Positions 53,009 through 61,681 of a DNA stretch of 64,000 bases are shown piece by piece. Under the pieces are notes generated by a model. That model was not told the origin of the DNA. It saw nothing but the letters and a program-made list of their open reading frames with translations, and searched no databases. This DNA is from Sinorhizobium terangae. GTDB lineage: Bacteria > Pseudomonadota > Alphaproteobacteria > Rhizobiales > Rhizobiaceae. The stretch is taken from assembly GCF_009601505.1 (NCBI RefSeq), contig NZ_WITC01000026.1:1-64000 (forward strand), read 5' to 3'. The position numbers and the translations under genes were made by a program. The stretch's first letter is position 1. Every line of letters starts with the position of its first letter.

Positions 53009-54250
53009 TTACGTCGCCGGACCGGCAAGGATCGGCGTCTGGATAACGCCCGTCAGGCTCTCCTTCGGCAGGGCCATGATCGCCGCTTCGTCGAAGATGT
53101 CGCCCATGGCCGACGGAACACCGGTCTTCTGCAGTTCCTCGAGGAACTTGCGATGCACGCGCGGATCCTGATCCTCGTATTCGATCTGCCGTCCGCCGTC
53201 CTTGACCGAAGTCGCTCCGCCGCCTTCCGCACTCTTGCGCCGCAGCGAGATGAACGGGTAACGCCGGCTGCCGAGACTGCAGGCGACATAACGCGCCGGC
53301 TGGTCGCAGGTGTTGAAATGCTGATGGTACATCCAAAACGGCGGCGTATACATGAAGCCGTGGCGCCACGGGATCTCCTTGAACTCGGAGTCACCCTCGT
53401 ACCACATCAGCGAGTAGCCTTCGCCGTCGACGGCGTGAACGTGCGTTCCGGCGGCGTGGCGGTGCGCCTTCTTGTAGCGACCGACCGGCATTTGCGAAAC
53501 GTGGGAATGCATCGTTCCATCCGCCAGCACGAAATTGACGTTGAGCGAGCCCTTGCCGCGCCCCTCGAATTCATAGAGCTTGAAGCTTGTCAGATCGTGG
53601 ACGAAGTTGGTTTCCCAGATGTTCTGTACCTTTCGCGCCGATTCCAGGCCGTAGGAATAAAGCGCGCCCTCGCCTTCGAAATGCTTGGTTTGGCCGATGC
53701 GGTCCTTGAAAGCGAAATCGTTGTCAAAGACGAAATCGAGGTTGTGGTAGAGGTTGATCGTCAGCGGCGCATTGTTGGTGCAGGAGAGGCGCACCGTATC
53801 GACACCCGAACCGTTGTTGAACTGGTAGAGGCAGTTCAACGGGATAGCAAACAGCGCCTTCGGCCCCCACTCGAAGGTGCGGACCTCGCCGTTCGGAAGC
53901 CATACAGTCGTCGAACCATAGCCTGAGAGGACATAGAAGAAGGCTTCGTAAAGATGCTTGACCGGGCGTGTCTTGCGGCCGGGCAACACTTCGATGACGT
54001 AGTTCGCCATGAAGTCGCCCATGCCATGGGTATGCGCGAAGCAGCCGCGCGCATCGTAGCGATCCCACGGGCCGGTTTCGAGCGCGAGCAGGTCATGTCC
54101 GAGATCAAAATGGATCGGGATACCTTCACCCTTGGACCAATCCTTATAAGGATCTACGAGGAACTTGGTATTGCCGGGATCAGGAACCGCAACCGGTTCA
54201 CCACTGAGCGGCTTTGTATCAACAGTACTGGCCATCTGGTTCACTTTCAT
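53009..54250 (-). CDS. Two-cupin-domain protein, unknown substrate
   Basis: A 413-residue protein with two cupin barrels. The first covers about residues 75-170 (VKHLYEAFFYVLSGYGSTTVW, metal-type HxxxE/Y pattern), the second about 255-340 (YKKAHRHAAGTHVHAVDGEG with three histidines suitable for metal binding, then WMYHQHFN). Size and layout recall gentisate-dioxygenase-like bicupins, but the sequence does not prove an oxygenase. It follows the tctA-B-C-C genes in the same direction and may act on the imported acid. Either of two starts (54250, 54235) is possible. Confidence 0.8.
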   Translation of the reverse strand: MKVNQMASTVDTKPLSGEPVAVPDPGNTKFLVDPYKDWSKGEGIPIHFDLGHDLLALETGPWDRYDARGCFAHTHGMGDFMANYVIEVLPGRKTRPVKHLYEAFFYVLSGYGSTTVWLPNGEVRTFEWGPKALFAIPLNCLYQFNNGSGVDTVRLSCTNNAPLTINLYHNLDFVFDNDFAFKDRIGQTKHFEGEGALYSYGLESARKVQNIWETNFVHDLTSFKLYEFEGRGKGSLNVNFVLADGTMHSHVSQMPVGRYKKAHRHAAGTHVHAVDGEGYSLMWYEGDSEFKEIPWRHGFMYTPPFWMYHQHFNTCDQPARYVACSLGSRRYPFISLRRKSAEGGGATSVKDGGRQIEYEDQDPRVHRKFLEELQKTGVPSAMGDIFDEAAIMALPKESLTGVIQTPILAGPAT

Positions 54251-54390
54251 TTGCCTTTGTCGTTCCGCACTCGGCGCGAACTATGAGTCTTTTGGGGCGG
54301 TATCGGTAGTGCGTTTTCGGAAAAGGCATTTTCCCGACACCACTGCCGACTCCAGCGCCGCACCCCCTCTCGGGCGGGAAAGAAGCCTAC

Positions 54391-54450
54391 GTAACGCTTT
54401 GAATTGGCGGATAGTTTACCCTTAAGTCGGTTCCGATTTAAGGAATGGCG
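54391..54450. repeat. Partial mosaic repeat
   Basis: GTAACGCTTTGAATTGGCGG leads into CCCTTAAGTCGGTTCCGATT and TTAAGGAAT, the AT-flanked module of the repeat seen at 42620 and 52868, in the 290-base gap before the cupin gene. The remainder of the gap holds nothing I can assign. Confidence 0.65.
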
Positions 54451-54543
54451 GCGGCACATCGCGCAAGGCGTCGATCGCGCCCAAGTTCTGGCATCACCAG
54501 ATGAACGGACGGCGGCAAACCGCCGCCCGTCGAGCCGCAAAGC

Positions 54544-55551
54544 TCAGTTCCGCGACAGAAGGGTCTCTTTCAGAAACTCGACGACTTCGGGTTTCTGATC
54601 CAGTGCCGTCTTGACCGTTTCCGCAACCTCTTCGCCGACCTTCGGGTCCACCGGCAGGCTGAGCGACTTTGCCTTCTCCAGGAACTCCGGATCGGTTGTC
54701 GCGGCAGCGTAGGCGTCGCGCAACGCCTTCAGCCGGTCTTCAGGAATACCGGCGGGACCTGCCGTCAGGCGAGAAATGTTGCTTTGCGATGCCACCAGCG
54801 CAATCACCTTCTGCGCATCCTGATCGTCGACCAGCGAGGAGAGCTGCGGCACGTCCGTCTGCGAGCCGCCGATCTGGGCGATGAAGCGGCCATTGCCCTC
54901 GTCCACGAACTGCTGGAAGGAGGAACGCGAGGCGATGATCCCCTGCACTTCGCCCCGGCGCAAGGCGAGTTGGTCGTCGCTGCCGTTGTAGCCGGAAACG
55001 ATCTGGATCGGCAGGTGGAGCGCGTTGACCAGCATCGTGGTCTCGATCGTCGAAGCGCTGCCGACACCGGCGGAAGCAAACCGGATCGGCTCCTTCAGAG
55101 CCTTGAGCTGTTCGTAGCTCTCGATGCCGGAATCCTTGCTCACGACGATTACGCGCGGGTCGGAAGAGACCTTTCCGATCCAGGACATGTCCGCGAGGTC
55201 GAACTTGATACCAGGGTCACCGCCGAGCTGCCCGTAGATGAGGCCGGTGTTGAAGGTACCGAAAGTCAGGCCATCCGGCTCGGAAGCGTAAATATAGTTC
55301 GCTCCGATCAGGTGACCGGCGCCGGGCATGTTCTGGACGACGAAGGTCGAGCCCGGCAGATATTTCTGCATGAACTGCGCCACGAGACGGCCATTGGTGT
55401 CGTAACCGCCGCCCGGTCCGGTCGCGACGATGTAATTGACCGTCTTGCCGTTGAAGAACTCCTTGCCTTCCTGCGCCCAAGCGCCGGTCGTCGAGATCGT
55501 AAGCAAAGCCGCGGTCGCGCAAGCAGCCATGCGAATTGAATGCCATTTCAT
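54544..55551 (-). CDS. tctC: Tripartite tricarboxylate-type receptor, copy 1
   Basis: A 335-residue TctC/Bug-family periplasmic binding protein with a Sec signal (start MKWHSIRMAA at 55551 after GGGAGGAAAA; cleavage near AWA-QEG). The ligand-binding lobe motifs are VATGPGGGYDTNGRLVAQF, QNMPGAGHLIGANYIY and FASAGVGSAS. It is a tandem paralogue of the gene at 55590, sharing most of its length (for example VVQNMPGAGHL and LTFGTFNTGL). Last of tctA-B-C-C. Confidence 0.93.
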   Translation of the reverse strand: MKWHSIRMAACATAALLTISTTGAWAQEGKEFFNGKTVNYIVATGPGGGYDTNGRLVAQFMQKYLPGSTFVVQNMPGAGHLIGANYIYASEPDGLTFGTFNTGLIYGQLGGDPGIKFDLADMSWIGKVSSDPRVIVVSKDSGIESYEQLKALKEPIRFASAGVGSASTIETTMLVNALHLPIQIVSGYNGSDDQLALRRGEVQGIIASRSSFQQFVDEGNGRFIAQIGGSQTDVPQLSSLVDDQDAQKVIALVASQSNISRLTAGPAGIPEDRLKALRDAYAAATTDPEFLEKAKSLSLPVDPKVGEEVAETVKTALDQKPEVVEFLKETLLSRN

Positions 55552-55589
55552 TGTATTTTCCTCCCAGTTGAAGCTTGAGATTGCGCGCA

Positions 55590-56594
55590 TCAGCCTTCGC
55601 TCAGCGCCTCTTTCAGAACGTTGATGACCTCCGGCGCCTGGTCCAAAGCCTTGTTAACCCGCGTTCCGACCTCGTCGCCGACCGCAGGATCGACGGGAAG
55701 ACCGAGCGCGCGGGCTTTCTCGATGAATTCCGGATCAGACGTGGCGGCCTTGTAGGCGTCCCGGAGAGCCTTCAGGCGATCCTCCGGAATTCCGGCCGGG
55801 CCGGCCGAAAGGCGCGAGATTCCGCTTTGCGACTCGATGAGGGCGACGACCTGCTTTGCCGTCACGTCGTCGACCATCGAGGAGAGCTGCGGTACATCCG
55901 TCTCGGTGCCGCCGACCTGCGCGATGAAGCGGCCCTTGCCCTCATCGACGAACTGCTGAAATTCCGACCGGGATCCGATCACGCCCTGAACCTCACCCCG
56001 CATCATCGCGAGCTGGTCCTCGTTGCCGTTATAGCCGGAGACCACCTGGATCGGCAGCTTGAGCGCATTGACGAACATGGTCGCCTCGATCATCGAGGCG
56101 CTTCCCTTTCCGGCCGTCGCGAACTTGATCGGCTCCTTCAGGGCCTTCAGCTGTTCGTAGCTCTCGATCCCCGACTCCTTGGTGACGAGAATGATCCGCG
56201 GGTCGGATGCGACCTTACCGATCCAGGACATCTTCGTCAGGTCGAACTTGATGTTCTGGTCGCCACTGAGCTGACCGTAGAGCAGCCCGGTATTGAAGGT
56301 GCCGAAGGTCAGGCCATCCGGTTCGGAGGCATAGATGTAGTTCGTGCCCAGCAGGTGCCCGGCACCCGGCATGTTCTGCACGACGAAGGTCGAACCCGGC
56401 AGGTATTTCTGCATGTATTGTGCAACGAGACGTCCGTTGGTGTCGTACACACCGCCCGGCGCCGTCGCGACTATGTAGTTAACGGTCTTGCCGTTGAAGA
56501 ACTCAACGCCATCCTCGGCCAGGGCGAGACCGGGCCATAGTGCCGACAAGATCGCAGCACCCGATACCGCGATGCGAAGTGTTTGAATTCCCAT
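55590..56594 (-). CDS. tctC: Tripartite tricarboxylate-type receptor, copy 2
   Basis: A 334-residue TctC/Bug-family periplasmic receptor starting at MGIQTLRIAV (56594) after AAAGGGAGGA, with a signal peptide cut near ALA-EDG. It differs from copy 1 mainly in the signal peptide, in TAPGGVYDTNG versus TGPGGGYDTNG and in ATAGKGSASMIEATM versus ASAGVGSASTIETTM around the ligand site, suggesting a changed ligand preference. It lies 38 bases upstream of copy 1. Confidence 0.93.
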   Translation of the reverse strand: MGIQTLRIAVSGAAILSALWPGLALAEDGVEFFNGKTVNYIVATAPGGVYDTNGRLVAQYMQKYLPGSTFVVQNMPGAGHLLGTNYIYASEPDGLTFGTFNTGLLYGQLSGDQNIKFDLTKMSWIGKVASDPRIILVTKESGIESYEQLKALKEPIKFATAGKGSASMIEATMFVNALKLPIQVVSGYNGNEDQLAMMRGEVQGVIGSRSEFQQFVDEGKGRFIAQVGGTETDVPQLSSMVDDVTAKQVVALIESQSGISRLSAGPAGIPEDRLKALRDAYKAATSDPEFIEKARALGLPVDPAVGDEVGTRVNKALDQAPEVINVLKEALSEG

Positions 56595-56793
56595 TAAATC
56601 CTCCCTTTGCCTTTCGGCGTAAGCTGCCGCTCTTGCGGACACCTGATTTCCGACAACATCTGCAAGCGACAAACCAAACCCGCTCACGGAGGCGCTGCCA
56701 ACGTGAAACCATCCTTGCAGTGCACGTGGTGTTTCTTTTTGCGCGCGCCTGGAGGCGCGCTTTCTTTTCGAACCGCCTCCTCGCGGATCCTGG

Positions 56794-57321
56794 TCAGGCT
56801 GCTCCGATCCCGATCGTTTGCACCAGCCACGGCGTTACGAAGCCCGGATGAAGCTGGATCTGCAGCAGCGCGCCGAACATCAGGTAGAGCACCAGCGTCG
56901 CGACTGCCGCCAACGAGAACGCGAACCGCCACGACGCTTCGGCTTCCCTGCGAAGGAACGTCAGCAGCAACACAGGCACGCTCACATAGAACCCGAAGGT
57001 GAGGATTCCGGCGACAAAGGCCACGAAATAGACCCACATCAGGATTTCCTGCGAGACCGTGTGCGGTCCGAATTCCGGCAGTTCCGGCTCCAGACCGGCC
57101 TGCTGTGCCAGACCGGCCTGCGGCGCACCGTGGAATGCACTCTTCGACGTCGGCATCAAATCGATGCCGAGTTGGACGAGGCAAAGCGCGATGGCCGGCA
57201 GACCGACGATCAGGGGCATGAAGCGCGCCTTGGCCGGAAATTCCATCGACAGCCCCACCATGACGATGAAGAAGGCGAGCATGACGATGGTGAGCCAAGT
57301 GCTGAAGGAAAGGTTTTTCAC
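56794..57321 (-). CDS. tctB: Tripartite tricarboxylate transporter small membrane subunit
   Basis: A 175-residue membrane protein with about four to five hydrophobic segments, the usual TctB size and shape. The GTG start overlaps the tctA stop (GTGA). About 200 bases lie between it and the receptor genes. It works with TctA as the sodium- or proton-coupled carrier. Confidence 0.9.
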   Translation of the reverse strand: MKNLSFSTWLTIVMLAFFIVMVGLSMEFPAKARFMPLIVGLPAIALCLVQLGIDLMPTSKSAFHGAPQAGLAQQAGLEPELPEFGPHTVSQEILMWVYFVAFVAGILTFGFYVSVPVLLLTFLRREAEASWRFAFSLAAVATLVLYLMFGALLQIQLHPGFVTPWLVQTIGIGAA

Positions 57322-58829
57322 GTGTTTATCTCCACGCTAGGCTGGCGATTGCCGGGCCGGAAATTGCGGTAGAAGGCGTAGACCATCAGCGCGACGATCA
57401 TGCTGATGAGGACCAGCGACAGCGGGCGCAGGAAGAAGGAGTAACCCCACAGCTGCAGCGCCTGATGCAGCGACGCTTCCGCCTGGCCGCCGAGAACAAG
57501 GCCGATGACGAAGGGCGAGCGCGGCCAGCCGGCCCGCTGGAAGCCATAGCCGATCGCGCTGAAGAGCACGAGCACCACGAGGTTCTGCCACTGCACATCG
57601 CTGACGAAGCACCCGATCGTCACGAAGACGAGGATGAATGGGGCCAGCATGCGGCCATTGACGAAGGTCAGAACCGCGAGCCACCGACAGACGACAAGCA
57701 GCATGGCAACAGCAATGAGGTTGCCCACGACCAGCGCCCAGATCAGCGTCCAGACCAGATCGAGATGCTTGGTGACCATCATCGCGCCCGGCTGGATGCC
57801 GAGGATGAGGAAGGCGCCGAGCAGCACGGCCATGCCGGAGCTGCCGGGAATGCCGAAGAAGAGGGTCGGAAGCAGAGAGCCGCCTTCCTTGCCGTTGCTG
57901 GCGGTTTCCGGCGCGATGACGCCCTCGATCGCACCCTTGCCGAAGCGCTCCGGTGTCTTCGAACTCTGCACCGCATGGCCATAGCAGAGCCATGCTGCAG
58001 TCGAGCCACCGAGACCGGGGATCATCCCGATGACGGAGCCGATGACCGAGGTGCGGACCACGAGCCACCAGTGACGCGGGACTTCCATGACGCCGGAAAA
58101 CAGCTGACGATAGGAGAAGGCCTTGTCCATCGGCACGGCCGAGATCGAACCGCCCTTGGTGGCCAGCGAAAGCATTTCCGGCACGGCGAACATGGCAAGC
58201 ACAGCGGTGACGAGGCTGACGCCGTCCCACAGGAAAAGCATGTCGCCCGCATAGCGCGGCGTACCGGTGATCGGATCCATGCCGACAGTCGACAGCATGA
58301 GACCGTAAAAGCCGACGATCAGGCCTTTGACGATCTTGCTGCCGCTCGCGAGAAACGCGATGAAACTGATGCCGAGAAGGGCAATCAGGAAGAACTCGGC
58401 GGGGCTGAACATCAGGATGACCGGTTCCAGCACCGGAATCATGATCGCGAAAACGACCGCGCCGATGATGCCGCCGACACCTGAGGCGGTAATACTGGCG
58501 CCGAGTGCGCGGGCCGCCTGCCCCTGCTTGGCGAGGGGATAGCCGTCAAGCGTGGTTGCCGCATCGTCACCGTCACCGGGGATGCCGAACATGATACTCG
58601 ATATCTGGCCGCTGGTGCCGTTGACGGCGTGCATGGTCAGCAGGAAAACGGCGCCCGCCACCATGTCCATGCCATAGACGAAGGGAATCGCCATGGCGAT
58701 GGAGAGCTTGCCTCCGATCCCAGGCGTCACGCCGACGAGCAGTCCGAAGACAACCGCGATCAGCATGAGACCCATGGTGTGGGGGGTGCTCACAAGATTA
58801 AAGAGCGCCCCGAACATAGTCTCGATCAT
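57318..58829 (-). CDS. tctA: Tripartite tricarboxylate transporter large membrane subunit
   Basis: A 503-residue TctA protein with about twelve hydrophobic segments. The family motif is GLLVGVTPGIGGKLSIAMAI near the N-terminus and a related IGMIPGLGGSTAAWLCYG repeat in the second half; FGIPGDGDDAATTLDGYPLA follows the first. The start MIETMFGAL at 58829 lies after GGAGGATTGG. It begins the leftward tctA-B-C-C operon, which may continue into the cupin and eutA genes. Confidence 0.93.
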   Translation of the reverse strand: MIETMFGALFNLVSTPHTMGLMLIAVVFGLLVGVTPGIGGKLSIAMAIPFVYGMDMVAGAVFLLTMHAVNGTSGQISSIMFGIPGDGDDAATTLDGYPLAKQGQAARALGASITASGVGGIIGAVVFAIMIPVLEPVILMFSPAEFFLIALLGISFIAFLASGSKIVKGLIVGFYGLMLSTVGMDPITGTPRYAGDMLFLWDGVSLVTAVLAMFAVPEMLSLATKGGSISAVPMDKAFSYRQLFSGVMEVPRHWWLVVRTSVIGSVIGMIPGLGGSTAAWLCYGHAVQSSKTPERFGKGAIEGVIAPETASNGKEGGSLLPTLFFGIPGSSGMAVLLGAFLILGIQPGAMMVTKHLDLVWTLIWALVVGNLIAVAMLLVVCRWLAVLTFVNGRMLAPFILVFVTIGCFVSDVQWQNLVVLVLFSAIGYGFQRAGWPRSPFVIGLVLGGQAEASLHQALQLWGYSFFLRPLSLVLISMIVALMVYAFYRNFRPGNRQPSVEINT

Positions 58830-59424
58830 TTCTGGTTCCAATCCTCCCGTAGAATGGAGTTCCCGCCGATCAAATCGCGGCTCCATCGGGCAATCACTTG
58901 CGAACTCCTCCTGTAGACAGGGCGATTGCCATCACTCGCGCTGACCCCTGCCTATTGCGTGGTTTCATTAGTGTCATCACGGGGAACTTTGTCCAAAGCA
59001 AAAAATTATGCTTAGTCCAGTAGTTTTCGCGCGGACAGAAATTTGCGCGCTGATCAACGGCGCCGCTGCAGCCATGCGCAACCACACGTTTATCCATTTG
59101 ATATCAGCGTGATTTTGTTTCTTTAGGAGATGATAATCTGCATCGGGACGACCATTCCGACCCATTCTGGTTGTGACCTCGTCAGGCGGGACAGGCTTCA
59201 GCTGGCACGCCCGTTGGACGTGTTCTGCGCAGAGGGGTACGCGTCGATAAATTTTTCTTAGTGCGCAGCTAAGGCGAAATGGCATGGACTTTCCGTGGCT
59301 TACGCCACTAGCATTCCAATGCTCACATGCGCGCAGGGCAAGCGCGCCGCGCCAATCGCATCTCTATCATTGCTCTCCCGCGGCTTCGGGCAGCCGAGGG
59401 GAGATTGCGGCTATCGGAGTACCA
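58830..59424. promoter_or_regulatory. tctA-chrA divergent intergenic region
   Basis: About 595 bases with no supported gene. It must contain the tctA promoter (leftward) and the chromate transporter promoter (rightward). CTTTG-TC-CAAAG at 58987-58998 is a small inverted repeat that could be an operator. An open frame runs from 59284 into chrA but has no ribosome site. Confidence 0.4.
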
Positions 59425-60012
59425 ATGGACAAACCCGTCGGCGACATCGGTATGGAGAGGGAAGAGAATGTGACCTCTCTTGCCCTTCTCGCTTCGTTTC
59501 TGCGGCTCGGCGCCTCCTCTTTCGGTGGGGGAATGGCGGGCTGGACCCATCGCGAGATCGTCGAACGCCGCGGCTGGCTGACCGACGACGAGTTCCTCAA
59601 GACGCTGACCGTCGCCCAGATCATGCCGGGCGCCAATCCGGTCAACCTAGCCGTCTATATCGGCCTTAAACTGCGCGGCGTCGCCGGCGCCTGCATCGCA
59701 CTTTTCGGCATGGTGCTTCCCGCCTTTGGGGTGATCCTGACCATGAGCGTCGTCTACCAGCAGCTCAGGTCCCATCCCGAGGCGCAGGCGGTGTTGCGTG
59801 GACTTGCCTGCGTTGGCATCGCCTCGTCATTGACGATGGGTATCAAGACCGCCCGCCGGCTGAAAGGACATGCGCTGCCTATTGCGATGGCGGTGGCCGT
59901 CTTCCTGATGGTCGGCGTTATGCGCTGGTCGCTGGTCGTCGTCGTCGCGGGCGCCATACCCGTCAGCGTGGCCGCCACATTCTGGATTGAACGGGAGAAA
60001 GCGCGTGGGTGA
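59425..60012 (+). CDS. Chromate transporter, N-terminal-half subunit
   Basis: A 195-residue short-chain CHR protein. ATG 59425 follows GGAG five bases upstream. Motifs of the first half are LRLGASSFGGGMAGWTHREIVERRGWL and VAQIMPGANPVNLAVYIG, with about five hydrophobic segments. It is paired with the second-half gene that starts inside its stop region (GTGGGTGA). Such short pairs act together to move chromate or another anion. Confidence 0.9.
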   Translation: MDKPVGDIGMEREENVTSLALLASFLRLGASSFGGGMAGWTHREIVERRGWLTDDEFLKTLTVAQIMPGANPVNLAVYIGLKLRGVAGACIALFGMVLPAFGVILTMSVVYQQLRSHPEAQAVLRGLACVGIASSLTMGIKTARRLKGHALPIAMAVAVFLMVGVMRWSLVVVVAGAIPVSVAATFWIEREKARG

Positions 60013-60544
60013 CGACAAGCTGCTTAATCTGATTCTCCTCTGTATCCCGCTGTCCCTGGTTTCCTTCGGCGGGGGCCAGACGATCGTGGCGAGCCTCCAG
60101 CATCAGACCGTCGATATCCTGCATCTGCTGAGCGGCCCGCAGTTTACCGATCTCTACGCCATTTCGCGCGCAGCCCCCGGCCCCGGCACCTTGATCGTGG
60201 CGCTGATCGGATGGGAGGTCAGCGGGCTGTGGGGGGCAGTGCTCGCAACGCTGGCGATATTCATTCCCTCGTCCATCCTGCTCTGCATTCTGGGCAGCTA
60301 TTGGCAGCGCCATCGCCACTCGGCCTGGGCGATTGCCGCGGAGAAGGGCCTCGCGCCCGTTGCCGTCGGCCTGATTTTCACCGGCGTTTTCGCCGTCGGC
60401 CAGTCGGCCAGGTTCACGCCGCTCGAACTGGCTACATCGCTTGGCGCGATTGCCGTCTTGCTGACGACGAAGACCGGCCCCTATCCGCTCCTTGGAGTTG
60501 TCGGTGTCAGCTATTTTCTGCTGAGCCTGGCCGGAATGGCCTGA
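60005..60544 (+). CDS. Chromate transporter, C-terminal-half subunit
   Basis: A 179-residue short-chain CHR protein. The GTG at 60005 overlaps the preceding stop and has GGGAGAAAG upstream. It has SLVSFGGGQTIVASLQ, AISRAAPGPGTLIVALIGW and about five hydrophobic segments. With the first-half protein it forms the functional antiparallel pair typical of short CHR transporters. Confidence 0.9.
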   Translation: MGDDKLLNLILLCIPLSLVSFGGGQTIVASLQHQTVDILHLLSGPQFTDLYAISRAAPGPGTLIVALIGWEVSGLWGAVLATLAIFIPSSILLCILGSYWQRHRHSAWAIAAEKGLAPVAVGLIFTGVFAVGQSARFTPLELATSLGAIAVLLTTKTGPYPLLGVVGVSYFLLSLAGMA

Positions 60545-60715
60545 CCCTATCGCAAGCCCATGCGTGTCGAGTCGCGGCCTCACCGGCCGCGGCGGAGGCT
60601 GTCCGTCTCCGGATTGGCTGCAGCCGCATCCCCCGAACCTGACGAAAGATAAAATTCTGCCGGGGCGCGATTGACCCGAGGGTGATTCACAGTATGATAC
60701 TTAAATCAGAACATC

Positions 60716-60732
60716 GTTCCGTATAAAGGAAC
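60716..60732. promoter_or_regulatory. IclR-type palindrome upstream of the catabolic genes
   Basis: GTTCCGTATAAAGGAAC has perfect five-base arms (GTTCC/GGAAC) around seven bases and lies 24 bases upstream of the GTG at 60757. IclR-family regulators of aromatic catabolism bind sites of this kind. No IclR gene is in the window. Confidence 0.55.
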
Positions 60733-60756
60733 ATCGATTGGGAGGTAAGCACGCAA

Positions 60757-61623
60757 GTGGCCGAAACATTGGTTTTGCGGACAGCGGTCGGGAAACACGA
60801 CCACGTCAAGCCCCTGAAGGATGGCAGGGTGCGATCCAGCCGGGTAACGCTCGAGTTCCAGGAATTCGACCCGCTGCCCAAGGCGTTCCGCACGATGGTG
60901 CGCGGCGGCGACCTCGATCTTTCGGAAATGGCGATCGTCACGCATCTCTTGGCACACCACTATGGGAAGCCGATCACCGGCCTTGCGGTGCCACTCTGGA
61001 GCCGGCTGCCGCATACCAATCTCGTCTGTCCCGTCGAATCAAAGGTCGATGGGCCGCGTGATCTCGAAAATACGAAGGTCGGCGTGCGTGCCTATGCGCA
61101 GACGTCCGGCGTCTGGGTCCGTGGCATCCTGCAGCACGAATATGGCGTCGACCTCAACAGCATCACCTGGGTCACCATGGAGGATGCGCATCTCAGCGAA
61201 TACGACGATCCGGCGATTGCGGTGCGCAATCAATCGACGATGGCTCTGCGGCCACTGATGCTCGCAGGCGAGCTTTCCGCGATCATGGGCGAACGCGAAG
61301 TCGATCCGGCGGGGATCCGCAGCGTCGTTCCCGATGCCGAGAAGGCTGCGAAGGACTGGATTGCCGCGAGCGGCATCGTTCCGATCAACCACGTCCTGAC
61401 GGTCAAGACTGCTCTGATGGAAGAGCACCCGTGGCTCGCCGGGGAGCTGATGGAATTGTTCGACGAGGCGCGTCGTGTGGCCGAGGCCGACGGCGCGGCA
61501 CCGCCTCCGCCTTACGGGCTCGAGGAAAACCGCCGGTCGCTGCAGCTCGCCTTTAACTATTCGGCCGAGCAGCAGATCACGCCCCGCGTCTATGACGTGG
61601 ATGAACTTTTCCCTTCGATTTGA
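60757..61623 (+). CDS. 4,5-dihydroxyphthalate-decarboxylase-like protein
   Basis: A 288-residue protein of the group that includes dihydroxyphthalate decarboxylase and shares a fold with NMT1-type binding proteins. It has no signal peptide. Landmarks: EFQEFDPLPKAFRTMVRGGD near the N-terminus, GDLDLSEMAI, DLENTKVGVRAYAQTSGVWV and INHVLTVKTALMEEHPWL. The GTG start has GGGAGGT upstream and an IclR-type site before it. The next gene encodes an amidohydrolase of aromatic ring-fission pathways, so decarboxylation of an aromatic dicarboxylate is a fair guess. Confidence 0.75.
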   Translation: MAETLVLRTAVGKHDHVKPLKDGRVRSSRVTLEFQEFDPLPKAFRTMVRGGDLDLSEMAIVTHLLAHHYGKPITGLAVPLWSRLPHTNLVCPVESKVDGPRDLENTKVGVRAYAQTSGVWVRGILQHEYGVDLNSITWVTMEDAHLSEYDDPAIAVRNQSTMALRPLMLAGELSAIMGEREVDPAGIRSVVPDAEKAAKDWIAASGIVPINHVLTVKTALMEEHPWLAGELMELFDEARRVAEADGAAPPPPYGLEENRRSLQLAFNYSAEQQITPRVYDVDELFPSI

Positions 61624-61681
61624 GGCTTGAGGAAGTGACGGACGAGGTCCGCCCTCGCGATTGCAGCACAAGGATGCCGCC

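Noticed and set aside
57465-58484. A long open frame opposite tctA
   Set aside because: Highly charged antisense shadow of a membrane protein gene with clear TctA motifs.
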